Of a DNA stretch of 64,000 nt, positions 8,824 through 17,206 are shown in pieces. The stretch lies in assembly GCA_963769435.1 (NCBI GenBank), contig CAVYLN010000002.1, positions 1,674,001-1,738,000 on the forward strand, read 5' to 3'. This DNA comes from JADKAV01 sp963769435 (GTDB taxonomy: Bacteria; Actinomycetota; Actinomycetes; S36-B12; UBA10799). Each line of letters begins with the position of its first letter. Positions within the stretch are counted from its first letter, which is position 1. Both the position numbers and the translations under genes were made by a program. The notes under the pieces are model-generated. The model had not been told where the DNA came from. It saw nothing but the letters and a program-made list of their open reading frames with translations, and ran no database searches.

Positions 8824-10168
8824 CGGCAGGCACGGGGACACCGGCAGGCACGGCGTCGAGCGGACCCGCCAGCGGATCGAGTACGCCGGCGCCGTCGTTG
8901 CGGACCGGATCGTGTTGCGGGCGCCATGCGTCGCGCACGACCATCCCGGAGAACCACAGGGTCGCCGCGACGTGGATGACGATCGCGACCGCGTACGCCT
9001 CTTTGGACAGTCCACGCGCGCCGTCGCCGTCGAGCCCGGCCAAGTAGAGCCACACGGCGACGAAGTAGACGGCCTCGGCGGTCTGCCAGATCAGCAGATC
9101 ACGCCATCTTGGCCGGGCCAGTACCGCTAGTGGGATGAGCCAGATCACGTACTGCGGCGAGTAGACCTTGTTCGTCAGTAGGAACGCCGCCACCACGAGG
9201 AACAGCACCTGTCCGACACGCGGGATCTGCGGCGCCCGCCAGATCAGGAACGCGATTCCCACGGATGCCAGGAGCAGCAGCCCGGTGGCCAGCGTGTTGA
9301 GTCGGTCTGGTGGCACCTGCCGTCCGGCAGTCGAAAGCGCCAACCAGATCGACCCGAAGTCCTCGCCCCGTTCCTGACTGAAGGTGTAGAAGCGCGACCA
9401 CCCCGAGTCGGCCAGTGCGAAAGGCACGTTGATGACCAGCCAAGCGGCCGCGGCGCCGGCCACGTAACGACCGAACGCCGCCCAGGCGCGGGCCCGCCAG
9501 CACAGCAGGAACATCGGACCCAGCAGGAGCAGGGGGTAGAACTTGGCAGCGATCCCGAGCCCGAGGAAGACCCCGGACCAGCCGGGTCTGTCCCGTGCCC
9601 AGAACGTGATGGACAGCGCGACCAGGGCCACCGGAAGCAGGTCCCAATTGATGGTCCCCGCCAGGATGATGCCCGGCGCGAGCGCGACCATCGCGGCATC
9701 CCAGGGCCGACTGCGCTGCGCCGCCGCGGTGGCCAGAACCGCGACCAGCCAGCAGATCAGCAGCAGCAGGACGTTGACGTCGAAGAACCAGTCCGTGTTG
9801 CCCGCGGGCGTCAGTCTGGCCGCGACATAGACGAACACCCCAGTCAGTGCGGGGTATTCCAGGATCTGGTCGGCCGGGAGGTCGGTGATGTAGGGGATGG
9901 CTCCGTCGGCGAGTCCGCGCAACGTGTACAGCGGGGGGATGTCCGAGTAGCACAGGTGCGTGTATTTGCCCGCGTCCCAGCCGTTCGTGAGGCAGTAGTA
10001 CTTGCTGGCGTATCCGAGCGCGGCGGCCGTGGCGGTCATCAGGATCAGAACCCGGTAGACGTTCCACCAGGTCGCGCCGAGCAGCACTCTGGTGCCGGCC
10101 ACTCCGCCAGCCACTTCGCTGCCGCTGGCCACGACCCGGTCGTCGCGGCTGGGCAGGATGGAGATCAT
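8771..10168 (-). CDS. GT87/DUF2029 polyprenyl-linked glycosyltransferase
   Basis: A 465-residue membrane protein with about ten or more hydrophobic segments, of the DUF2029 (GT87) family, which includes mannosyltransferases that use polyprenyl-phosphate sugars for actinobacterial envelope glycans. The first periplasmic loop holds DIPPLYTLRGLADGAIPY and EYPALTGVFVY, which includes the Asp/Glu-rich part where the catalytic acid normally sits. LLLGPMFLLCWRAR and VYSPQYVIWLIP are typical membrane segments. The ATG overlaps the stop of the alanine-racemase-like gene (ATGA), so the two are co-translated. Its neighbour position beside the PBP matches Rv0051. The acceptor is unknown. Confidence 0.82.
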   Translation of the reverse strand: MISILPSRDDRVVASGSEVAGGVAGTRVLLGATWWNVYRVLILMTATAAALGYASKYYCLTNGWDAGKYTHLCYSDIPPLYTLRGLADGAIPYITDLPADQILEYPALTGVFVYVAARLTPAGNTDWFFDVNVLLLLICWLVAVLATAAAQRSRPWDAAMVALAPGIILAGTINWDLLPVALVALSITFWARDRPGWSGVFLGLGIAAKFYPLLLLGPMFLLCWRARAWAAFGRYVAGAAAAWLVINVPFALADSGWSRFYTFSQERGEDFGSIWLALSTAGRQVPPDRLNTLATGLLLLASVGIAFLIWRAPQIPRVGQVLFLVVAAFLLTNKVYSPQYVIWLIPLAVLARPRWRDLLIWQTAEAVYFVAVWLYLAGLDGDGARGLSKEAYAVAIVIHVAATLWFSGMVVRDAWRPQHDPVRNDGAGVLDPLAGPLDAVPAGVPVPAATDWPVVRSSGEPPSAD

Positions 10169-11403
10169 GTCTCGGTGAGCACGGCGTCGAACAGGGCAGT
10201 GGTGTGGCGAACCCGGCAGGCGAGGGTCTCGCCCACGGCTGGTGTGCGCAGACCGTTGGCCAGGCCCTCACGCAACGCGGACTCGGGCAGCCAGAGCATG
10301 GAGACCTGCATGTGTGGGGGTTCGGCGAACCACAGCAGTTTGTCGCCCCACTGGAACGGCGAGCGGCTACGTCCGGTGGCCTCGAGCGCTCCGGTGCCGG
10401 CGGCGATGGCACGTTGCCGAAGTGACGTCGCTGGGGTCGGGGCAGCCATAGCCACGCCGTGTGAGGTCCCTCCGCCGACCACGAGCAGCAGTCCGTCGCT
10501 GGCGGCCTTGCGTTGCCGGTACCCGACCGCGAACCGTCGGCCCACTTGATGCACCGCCAGGATGGTGCCGCGCGCCGACAATGCGTCGCCGTTGCCGAGC
10601 CACAGCCGGGTGCCGACCCGCGCGTTGACGCTGGCGTCCGGCTCCAGCCCGCGCAGGGACACGAGTTCCTCGTCGCTGAGATGGGAGACCCACAGTGTGG
10701 TCGCGTGGTCGGTGACGGGAATCTGGGCGGCGAGCAACTGTTCGAGGGCGGCCCGCCAGGTCTTTGCCCATCCCTGCACCTCGATCACCCGGGTGCTGGT
10801 GCCACGGGGGAGCCTGGTCGCCGAAACATGGTGTACCTCCGGCATCGCCAACGGCAGGTGGAGCGCCAGGCCTTCTAGGACGAGGTGGCCCTGCGCGATG
10901 GCGGACTGAAAACTCTCATTGCCGATGATCGACAGCAACTCGTTCTCCAGCATGCCGAATCGGCGCATGCTCGTGATGCCCTCGATCACTATCCGACTGC
11001 CCGCGCCGAGTTCGTCCGGCATGGTCTTGGCGGTCTGCGCGTCGGAGACGGTCCTGATGACGCGCGAGGCGTACTCACTGGCCTCGACATCACGCCAGTG
11101 AGTGGCCGCCACCGTGTCCCGCGGGTCCCAGGGCGACATGACAAGGATGTCGCCGTCGAAGGCCCCCGCGACCTTTGCGACTTCGAACACGGTGCCAACC
11201 GCGATCCGGTCGACGCCGAGTCGGGTGGCTTCCGCCGCGAGACGTTCCAGGCCGAGACCGTACCCGTTGCCTTTGGCGACCGGTACCAGGTCTCCGAGTC
11301 GCGAGCGCCCGGATTCGCCGCGTATCGCGCTGCGCAGCGCGTCGCGCACGGAGGCGGTGTGCTGCCGCCATGCGGGTCCATCGACTTGCAGCGTGAACGT
11401 CAC
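10165..11403 (-). CDS. Alanine-racemase-like PLP enzyme
   Basis: A 412-residue fold-III PLP protein. The cofactor lysine is clear in PVAKGNGYGLG (Lys44), and the TIM barrel continues through AVGTVFEVA and LHLP. A candidate second acid/base residue is Tyr295 in VGYRQRKAAS, but the usual racemase signature around that tyrosine is altered. It may therefore not be the housekeeping alanine racemase; amino-acid racemisation for envelope precursors is one possibility. GTG 11403 was chosen because conservation begins there; the reading frame upstream is arginine-rich. It shares an ATGA overlap with the GT87 gene and follows a FemAB gene by 109 bases. Confidence 0.7.
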   Translation of the reverse strand: MTFTLQVDGPAWRQHTASVRDALRSAIRGESGRSRLGDLVPVAKGNGYGLGLERLAAEATRLGVDRIAVGTVFEVAKVAGAFDGDILVMSPWDPRDTVAATHWRDVEASEYASRVIRTVSDAQTAKTMPDELGAGSRIVIEGITSMRRFGMLENELLSIIGNESFQSAIAQGHLVLEGLALHLPLAMPEVHHVSATRLPRGTSTRVIEVQGWAKTWRAALEQLLAAQIPVTDHATTLWVSHLSDEELVSLRGLEPDASVNARVGTRLWLGNGDALSARGTILAVHQVGRRFAVGYRQRKAASDGLLLVVGGGTSHGVAMAAPTPATSLRQRAIAAGTGALEATGRSRSPFQWGDKLLWFAEPPHMQVSMLWLPESALREGLANGLRTPAVGETLACRVRHTTALFDAVLTET

Positions 11404-11512
11404 TGTCGAAGTCTTGCATCCCGAGTGCGGCGTGCCACGGGGGGCATAGGGGGGTGTCGGCGACGGACGACGCAGCCGTACGGATTGTGGGGCTGGGTCC
11501 CGAGCGGGTGCG

Positions 11513-12634
11513 TCAGCGGCGCTTGCGGTACGCCTCGTACGCCTTGTTCCACATGGGTCGCAGTACGTGGTCCCACTCACCCACGTACTCCTGGGCGTAC
11601 CCTCCGGTGCCGACCTTGAACTGGACCAGGCCCAGCAGGTGGTCGCCCGCGGTGAGGTTGTCGCTGATACCGCGCAGGTCGTAGACGCTGCAGCCCGCAG
11701 CCATGCTGTCGGTGATCATCCGCCACTGCACCGCGTTGGAGGGGCGGACGTTGCGGCTGGCGGTCGTGGACGCGCCGTAGGAGTACCAGGCGTGATCGCC
11801 GACGGTCACCAGGGTCGTGGCGGCGACCACCTCGCCCTCGTGGCGTGCGAGGTAGAGGCGCAGCCGCTGCGGGTCCTCGGCGTTCATGGCGTCCCACATC
11901 CGCTGGAAGTAGGACAGGCCACGCGGGGTGAACCCGTCACGTTCCCCGGTCTCCACGTACACCGGGTGGAACAGAGCCAGGTCGTCGCGGGTGCCCTCAC
12001 TGACTTCGACGCCGCTCTTCTCCGCCTTGCGGACGTTGCGGCGCCACAACTGGTTGAAGCCTGCGAAGACCTCGTCCTGCGTGCGTCCGGCCAGAGGCAA
12101 TTGGTACACGTAGCGCGGCTGCACGTCGCCGAAACCCGCACCGCCACTGGCGTCCTGATGCCAGCCCGCCGCGGGCAGCGCCGCCTGCAGCGCGAGCCCC
12201 GTCTCCAGCTTCTCGTCAGCGGGCACGTCCGCGAGCCGGGTCACCGCATCGTCCGCGATCGCCTTCTTCACGGTCTCGGCCTCCCACCGCCTGCTGGCCA
12301 CCGCGGGACCCATCTTGAGCGCGAACGCCCCCTCGGCACGGACGTGTTCGAGCAGGGGATCCATCCATGCCCGAAGGTCTGTGGCGGCGCGGCCCCAAGG
12401 CAGCACGGGACCCTCGGGGATGTAGGCGAGGAAGCGCTTGACCCTCGGAACCTGGCGGTAGAGCACCAGTGCCGCGCCGATCAACTCCTGCCCCTCGAAC
12501 CAGCCGATGGACTGGCTTTGCCATTCGGCCTTGACGCCTGCCCACGCAGGGGTCTGCAGGAATGACACGGACGGCTGCTCGCGCACGAATGCGAGGTGGG
12601 TCTCGGCGGGGATGGATCGCACGGCGATGGTCAC
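11513..12634 (-). CDS. FemAB-type peptidoglycan aminoacyltransferase
   Basis: A 373-residue protein of the FemAB family. These enzymes transfer an amino acid from aminoacyl-tRNA to the lipid II stem peptide, forming or starting the interpeptide bridge. Two GNAT-like halves are recognisable: the N-terminal one with SFLQTPAWAGVKAEW and FLAYIPEGPVLPW, and the C-terminal one with LYLARHEGEVVAATTLVTVG, HAWYSYGAS and NAVQWRMITDSMAAGCSVYD. No coiled-coil arm is obvious. The GTG start is leaderless with an eight-base spacing. Which residue is added cannot be read from sequence. Confidence 0.88.
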   Translation of the reverse strand: MTIAVRSIPAETHLAFVREQPSVSFLQTPAWAGVKAEWQSQSIGWFEGQELIGAALVLYRQVPRVKRFLAYIPEGPVLPWGRAATDLRAWMDPLLEHVRAEGAFALKMGPAVASRRWEAETVKKAIADDAVTRLADVPADEKLETGLALQAALPAAGWHQDASGGAGFGDVQPRYVYQLPLAGRTQDEVFAGFNQLWRRNVRKAEKSGVEVSEGTRDDLALFHPVYVETGERDGFTPRGLSYFQRMWDAMNAEDPQRLRLYLARHEGEVVAATTLVTVGDHAWYSYGASTTASRNVRPSNAVQWRMITDSMAAGCSVYDLRGISDNLTAGDHLLGLVQFKVGTGGYAQEYVGEWDHVLRPMWNKAYEAYRKRR

Positions 12635-12642
12635 GGAAGTCG

Positions 12643-12648
12643 AGTGTA
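12643..12648 (-). promoter_or_regulatory. -10 element of femAB-type gene
   Basis: On the minus strand TACACT lies eight bases before the GTG start at 12634, slightly longer than at the other leaderless genes here. Confidence 0.42.
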
Positions 12649-12781
12649 GGGCAGCGGCCAGGAGGCGAGGGCTGGATCACGCCCGGGCGGGAGGTAGGCA
12701 TGGTCGGGAGCGACGTCCACACGGATCGTCATTCCTCGGTTCGCCTGTCACTCCCGCCCCGGCGGAGCGGTCGTTCGGAAA

Positions 12782-13234
12782 TCAGCGCTTGGCCAGGCGG
12801 GTCAGCGACCAGCCGAGGAGCACGTTCACCACACCGAGCCCGATGGCCATCGCGGCCACCCCGAACGCGATCACCGAGCTGAACAGCGATGCACGCAGGA
12901 ACGAGGCGGTCATCGCCACCTCGCGGACTGGGTCCTCGCGGTCGAGCTCGGCGTACGTCTTGCCGCCGGTCGCCTCGAGTGCGTGCTTCTGGATCACCTC
13001 GGCCTCGGCATAGGCGGTCAGCGGTCCAGCGACCTGCTTGCCGGCGTACCGGGCGGCATCCTCGGAGACGGTGATGTTCTCTGCCTTCAGGTGGCTGCTC
13101 ACCGACGCCCAGGTGATCCCGCCGCCGAGGACCAGGACGATCCCGGCGATCAAGATCAGAATCCCGATCACCTTGACGCCCGTGTCGGAAGAACGAACGG
13201 TTGGTTCTGCAGTCATCGTGCTCGCTTCAGTCAT
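12782..13234 (-). CDS. Small two-segment membrane protein
   Basis: A 150-residue protein with membrane segments near 23-45 (VIGILILIAGIVLVLGGGI) and 112-138 (SSVIAFGVAAMAIGLGVVNV) around an extracytoplasmic stretch of about 65 residues (TVSEDAARYAGKQVAGPLTA). I do not recognise a named family; similar genes are often annotated only as hypothetical in actinobacteria. ATG 13234 is used because GGGAGGAAG precedes it; two further ATGs occur upstream in frame. It is divergent from the rpsF operon. Confidence 0.65.
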   Translation of the reverse strand: MTEASTMTAEPTVRSSDTGVKVIGILILIAGIVLVLGGGITWASVSSHLKAENITVSEDAARYAGKQVAGPLTAYAEAEVIQKHALEATGGKTYAELDREDPVREVAMTASFLRASLFSSVIAFGVAAMAIGLGVVNVLLGWSLTRLAKR

Positions 13235-13324
13235 CGTGCTTACTTCCTCCCAGGTATGCGACATTCGCGACATACCAGCTTCTATCCTCTAGACTGCTTG
13301 AACGCTCACATACTCTCCGGGGGT

Positions 13325-13333
13325 GTATCCACA
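13325..13333 (+). promoter_or_regulatory. DnaA-box-like site before rpsF
   Basis: GTATCCACA differs at one base from the DnaA box TTATCCACA. It lies 30 bases upstream of the rpsF -10. Confidence 0.3.
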
Positions 13334-13363
13334 ACCGCGTCTCCGCTGTCGCGGACCATCGGT

Positions 13364-13459
13364 TACCCTGGGAAGGCGTGGTCGTCAGACCCGCAGACGC
13401 CAATGACCTCCTGCCACGGAAAGACCGTGGCCGCATGAGTCCAGAGGAGGTGGTCGCAG
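13364..13459 (+). promoter_or_regulatory. rpsF promoter -10 and 5' leader
   Basis: TACCCT at 13364-13369 predicts a start near 13376 and an 84-base leader. The leader contains a perfect hairpin at 13414-13430 (CCACGG, loop AAAGA, CCGTGG) and ends with GAGGAGG nine bases before the TTG start. The S6:S18 complex is known to regulate rpsF through leader structures in many bacteria; whether this hairpin does so is inference. Confidence 0.4.
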
Positions 13460-13747
13460 TTGCGTCCCTATGAAGTGATGATCATCCTCGATCCAGATCT
13501 CGAGGAGCGAACCGTTCAGCCGAGTCTGGAGACTTTCCTGAACGTCGTTCGCCAGGACAAGGGCACCGTCGACAAGGTCGACATCTGGGGCCGACGTCGT
13601 CTGGCCTACGACATCCAGAAGAAGTCCGAAGGCATCTACGTGGTGTTGGACCTGACCTGCACCCCGGAGACCGTCGCTGAGATGGATCGCCAGTTGAACC
13701 TGAACGAGGCGGTTCTGCGCACCAAGGTGCTGCGTCGCGCAGCCTGA
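13460..13747 (+). CDS. rpsF: 30S ribosomal protein bS6
   Basis: The 95-residue bS6 protein of the small-subunit platform, which assembles together with bS18. MRPYEVMIILDPDLEE and WGRRRLAYDIQKKSEGIY are family hallmarks. The start is TTG, supported by GAGGAGG nine bases upstream. It is the first gene of rpsF-ssb-rpsR-rplI. Confidence 0.97.
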   Translation: MRPYEVMIILDPDLEERTVQPSLETFLNVVRQDKGTVDKVDIWGRRRLAYDIQKKSEGIYVVLDLTCTPETVAEMDRQLNLNEAVLRTKVLRRAA

Positions 13748-13802
13748 GGTGTGTCGTACCCCTGCGTCACCCTGAACCAAGCCTGACGGAAAGGTCTCAA
13801 AA

Positions 13803-14288
13803 ATGGTCGGTGAACCTCAAATCAACATGGTGGGCAATCTCGTTGCCGACCCTGAACTGCGCTTCACGCCCTCCGGAGTGGCTGCGGCCAGCGTCCGGAT
13901 CGCGGTCACCCCTCGCAGTCGCGACAACGCGACCGGGGAGTGGAAGGACGGGGAGACCGTCTGGTTGTCCGGCACGGTGTGGCGCCAGTACGCCGAGAAT
14001 GTCGCCGAGTCCCTGACCAAGGGCACCCGGGTGATCGTGATCGGACGACTCAAGCAGCGTTCGTACGAGACCCGCGAGGGTGAGAAGCGCACCGTCTACG
14101 AGGTCGACATCGACGACATCGGTCCGGCCCTGCGCTACGCCACCGCGAAGATCCAGCGGACCAGCCGGTCGGGGACCAGTGACTCCGGCCAGTCTGCACC
14201 CGCCGCTTCCGGTGGCGGGGACCCCTGGGGTGCACCCGCAGGTGGCGGCGACTCCTGGGGCGGCGCGGTCGACGAGCCACCGTTCTAG
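13803..14288 (+). CDS. ssb: Single-stranded DNA-binding protein
   Basis: A 161-residue SSB that coats single-stranded DNA in replication and repair. The OB fold spans about 1-112 (NMVGNLVADPELRFTPSG, KGTRVIVIGRLKQRSYETRE). It is followed by a glycine-rich linker with two related GGGDxWG motifs and the acidic tip DEPPF that recruits partner proteins. AAGG precedes the ATG. Its place between rpsF and rpsR, 55 bases after rpsF, marks it as the replicative SSB and not a phage or competence paralogue. Confidence 0.97.
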   Translation: MVGEPQINMVGNLVADPELRFTPSGVAAASVRIAVTPRSRDNATGEWKDGETVWLSGTVWRQYAENVAESLTKGTRVIVIGRLKQRSYETREGEKRTVYEVDIDDIGPALRYATAKIQRTSRSGTSDSGQSAPAASGGGDPWGAPAGGGDSWGGAVDEPPF

Positions 14289-14333
14289 CCAAGGGCACCA
14301 ACCAGCCAAACTGAATACCCAAATCCACCCATT

Positions 14334-14349
14334 CCGGCCTAACGGCCGG
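14334..14349 (+). other. Hairpin between ssb and rpsR
   Basis: CCGGCC-TAAC-GGCCGG is a six-pair perfect stem without a T tract, in the ssb-rpsR gap. It may set the stoichiometry of the two messages; it is not a full terminator. Confidence 0.4.
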
Positions 14350-14372
14350 GCCCGACACATCGGAGCACCACA

Positions 14373-14618
14373 ATGGCGAAGCAGCCACCTCGGCCCGTAA
14401 AGCCGATCAAGAAGAAGGCCAACCAACTCAAAGCCGCCGGCGTTGACACGGTTGACTACAAGGACGTTGCGCTTCTGCGCAAATTCATCTCCGACCGCGG
14501 CAAGATCCGTGCCAGGCGAGTCACCGGTGTGACCGTTCAGCAACAGCGCGAGATTGCCAAGGCGATCAAGAACGCCCGCGAGATGGCCCTGCTGCCGTAC
14601 TCGTCGACGGCCCGCTGA
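14373..14618 (+). CDS. rpsR: 30S ribosomal protein bS18
   Basis: An 81-residue basic protein that pairs with bS6 on the 30S platform. VDYKDVALLRKFISDRGKIR and RVTGVTVQQQREIAKAIKNA are diagnostic. No CxxC zinc motif is present, so it is the zinc-independent form. GGAG lies seven bases before the ATG. Eight bases separate it from rplI. Confidence 0.97.
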   Translation: MAKQPPRPVKPIKKKANQLKAAGVDTVDYKDVALLRKFISDRGKIRARRVTGVTVQQQREIAKAIKNAREMALLPYSSTAR

Positions 14619-14626
14619 GGAGCATC

Positions 14627-15073
14627 ATGAAGATCATCCTGACCCAAGACGTCGACAACCTCGGCGCGCCCGGTGACGTCGTCGATGTCAAGGACGGCTA
14701 CGGCCGCAACTACCTGGTCCCGCGCGGTTTCGCGATCGCCTGGACCAAGGGCGGCGAGAAGCAGATCGAGCAGATCAAGCGCGCCCGCGGTGCCCGGGAG
14801 ATCCGTAGCCGCGAGCACGCGGACGAGGTCCGTGCGCAGCTCGAGGGACTGACGGTGAACTTCGCGGCCAAGGCCGGCGAGGCCGGCAGGCTGTTCGGCT
14901 CGGTCACCGCCGCGGACGTTGCGACGTCCATCAAGCAGGCCGGCGGTCCGCTGGTGGAGAAGCGCTCCATCGAGATGGAGGGTCACATCAAGCACCTGGG
15001 GGACTACCCCGTGCGGGTGGCACTGCATCCCGATGTGATCGCCACCGTGACCCTGCACGTGGTGTCTGTCTGA
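14627..15073 (+). CDS. rplI: 50S ribosomal protein bL9
   Basis: A 148-residue bL9 of the large subunit near the L1 stalk. The N-terminal domain contains GDVVDVKDGYGRNYLVPRG. A long connecting helix (about 42-75) leads to the C-terminal domain with GRLFGSVTAADVA. GAGGAG overlaps the rpsR stop and drives the ATG. Confidence 0.97.
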   Translation: MKIILTQDVDNLGAPGDVVDVKDGYGRNYLVPRGFAIAWTKGGEKQIEQIKRARGAREIRSREHADEVRAQLEGLTVNFAAKAGEAGRLFGSVTAADVATSIKQAGGPLVEKRSIEMEGHIKHLGDYPVRVALHPDVIATVTLHVVSV

Positions 15074-15104
15074 AACTTCGGCGCCTTGTGTGCCTGGGAA
15101 CACA

Positions 15105-15548
15105 ATGACTCTGCGCATCACGACTGTGTGCCTCGGGAACATCTGCCGGTCACCGATCGCGGCCGCCGTGCTCGCAGCGGAGTTGCAGGATCTGGATGTC
15201 GAGGTCGACTCGATGGGTACGGGCGGCTGGCATGTGGGTGAGGACGCGGATCCCCGCGCCCACGCCGCGTTGACCCGCGCGGGCTATACGTTGGAGCACT
15301 CCGCGCGGCAGGCCACGCCGGAGTCACTCGCGGACTCGGATGTGGTCCTGGCGATGGACCGATCCAATCGGCGCGCCCTGCAGGACATGGGGGTGGACTC
15401 GGTGCTCATCCGGGTGTTCGACCCATCGACCCTTGACGACGAGGTTCCGGACCCCTACTACGGGGCGCCCACGGACTTCGACGACGTGGTGCTGATGATT
15501 CGGGCCACGGTGTCCGGGCTTCGCGAGCACCTCAGCACCCTGGAGTAG
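15105..15548 (+). CDS. Low-molecular-weight protein-tyrosine phosphatase
   Basis: A 147-residue cytoplasmic phosphatase. The P-loop CLGNICRSP gives nucleophile Cys9 and Arg15, and the general-acid loop DPYYG is near 119-123. Family length is about 150. Actinobacterial relatives act on phosphotyrosine or arginine-phosphorylated proteins; the substrate here is unknown. ATG 15105 follows GGGA; an in-frame GTG fifteen bases upstream is less likely. It sits 31 bases after rplI, possibly in the same transcript. Confidence 0.9.
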   Translation: MTLRITTVCLGNICRSPIAAAVLAAELQDLDVEVDSMGTGGWHVGEDADPRAHAALTRAGYTLEHSARQATPESLADSDVVLAMDRSNRRALQDMGVDSVLIRVFDPSTLDDEVPDPYYGAPTDFDDVVLMIRATVSGLREHLSTLE

Positions 15549-15569
15549 CCCCGCCATCAGTTTCGTCCA

Positions 15570-15584
15570 CACGATCGCATCGTG
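15570..15584 (+). terminator. Short hairpin after the phosphatase gene
   Basis: CACGAT-CGC-ATCGTG lies 21 bases beyond the stop and is followed by CATAAT, not a T run, so termination is only possible. Confidence 0.3.
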
Positions 15585-15640
15585 CATAATCCCTGGTCAC
15601 AGGCGGATTCCGGTGGGGAAAGCGGTCACGCTGCCCCAGG

Positions 15641-15649
15641 TTATCCACA
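15641..15649 (+). promoter_or_regulatory. DnaA box upstream of dnaB
   Basis: TTATCCACA is an exact match to the DnaA box consensus, 119 bases before the dnaB start. Confidence 0.45.
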
Positions 15650-15740
15650 GGTTGTGAATGTTGGCTCGTGTGTACCCTCCACAGGCGATGCACCGGGCGT
15701 CCACACCCAGTTGCCGAGCCACGGCCAAACAACGCCACTT

Positions 15741-15763
15741 TGTCGTACCCGGTCGGTACAACA
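15741..15763. promoter_or_regulatory. Palindrome over the dnaB -10 region
   Basis: TGTcGTACC-N5-GGTACaACA has eight paired positions with one mismatch and ends six bases before the ATG. It overlaps TACAAC (15757-15762), the only -10-like sequence, so a repressor bound here could block dnaB. The cognate protein is unknown. Confidence 0.4.
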
Positions 15764-15768
15764 GACGT

Positions 15769-17120
15769 ATGAGCCTTGACATGGAGCCCGTCTCGCCGGC
15801 CTCCTTCGAGCGCACGCCCCCGCAGGACATCGCGGCGGAGCAGTGCGTGCTCGGCGCCATGATGCTCAGCAAGGATGCCATCGCCGACGTGGTGGAACGC
15901 CTGCGAGAAGAGGACTTCTACACACCAGCCCACCAGACCGTCTACCGGGTGGTCCTCGATCTGTATGCCCGCGGGGAACCTGCCGACGCCATCACCGTCT
16001 CGGCCGGGTTGATGGCTTCGGGAGATCTACAACGCATCGGCGGGGCCCCTACCTGCACACTCTGGTCGCGTCCCCGCCGCTGACCGCCAACGCCTCCTAC
16101 TACGCCCAGATCGTGCGCGACGCGTCCATGCGGCGACGGCTCGTGGAGGTCGGATCCCGGATCGTGCAGACGGGATTCGCCGGCGAGGGTGAGGTCGAGG
16201 ACCTCATCAACCGGGCGCAGGCCGAGGTCTACGAGATCACCCAGCGGACGACCGCCGAGGACTACGCGCCGCTCTCCGATCTGCTCGACGGCGTCTACAC
16301 CGAACTCGAGTCGATTCAGAACCACACCGGCGACATCATCGGGATTCCCACCGGCTTCATCGACCTGGACAAGCTCACCAACGGTCTGCATCCGGGCCAG
16401 ATGATCGTGGTCGCCGCCCGGCCGGCGATGGGCAAGTCAACGCTCGGCCTCGACTTCGCCCGGTCGTGCAGCATCAAGCACGGCCTCACCAGTGCCATCT
16501 TCAGCCTGGAGATGAGCCGCAACGAGATCGTGATGAGGCTGCTCTCGGCGCAGGGAGAACTGCCGTTGCACCACATGCGTTCGGGCAGCCTCAACGAACA
16601 ACAGTGGACCCGGATGGTCAACACCATGTCATCGGTCTCGCAGGCGCCACTGTTCATCGACGACTCACCGAACATGTCGATGATGGAGATCCGTGCGAAA
16701 TGCCGCCGGCTCAAGCAACAGCACGACTTGCGATTGATCGTCGTGGACTACCTGCAACTCATGAGTTCGGGCAAGCGGGTCGAGTCGCGGCAGCAGGAGG
16801 TCGCCGAGTTCTCACGGGCGCTGAAGTTGCTCGCCAAGGAACTCGAAGTCCCCGTGGTGGCGATCAGCCAGTTGAACCGGGGACCTGAACAGCGCACCGA
16901 CCGCAAACCCATGATGAGCGACCTGCGGGAGTCCGGGTCCATCGAGCAGGACGCCGACGTCGTGATCCTGCTCCATCGCGAGGACGCATACGAGAAGGAT
17001 TCGCCGCGCATGGGCGAGGCCGACATCATCGTGGCCAAGCACCGCAACGGCCCGACCGCCACGGTGGTCACGGCGTTCCAGGGCCACTACAGCCGCTTCG
17101 TGGACATGCACCGGGGGTAG
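15769..17120 (+). CDS. dnaB: Replicative DNA helicase, frameshifted
   Basis: Hexameric 5'-3' helicase that opens the replication fork. The N-terminal primase-interaction domain (PPQDIAAEQCVLGAMMLS) is in one frame up to about 16050. The rest is in another frame: Walker A ARPAMGKSTLGL, Walker B LRLIVVDYLQLM and SQLNRGPEQRTDRKPMM. The junction is GGGGCCCC at 16043, where one missing C separates GGAP from YLHTLVAS. Adding it gives 450 residues, normal for the family. No intein is present. As the gene is essential, a sequence error is far likelier than loss. Confidence 0.92.
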
Positions 17121-17206
17121 GTCGTGGAGATGACCCGAGGCCCGCGTTCACTGGCATTCACCTGCGTGCCATCTACCCAAGTGGGATCGACCGGAGGAGG
17201 ATGTCG

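Noticed and set aside
16035..16060. Programmed ribosomal frameshift in dnaB
   Set aside because: No slippery heptamer with the right frame or downstream structure is evident, and the same kind of indel recurs in about ten unrelated genes.
15769..17120. DnaB intein, as in Mycobacterium tuberculosis
   Set aside because: Walker A, Walker B and the Arg finger region are continuous; no intein-sized insertion.
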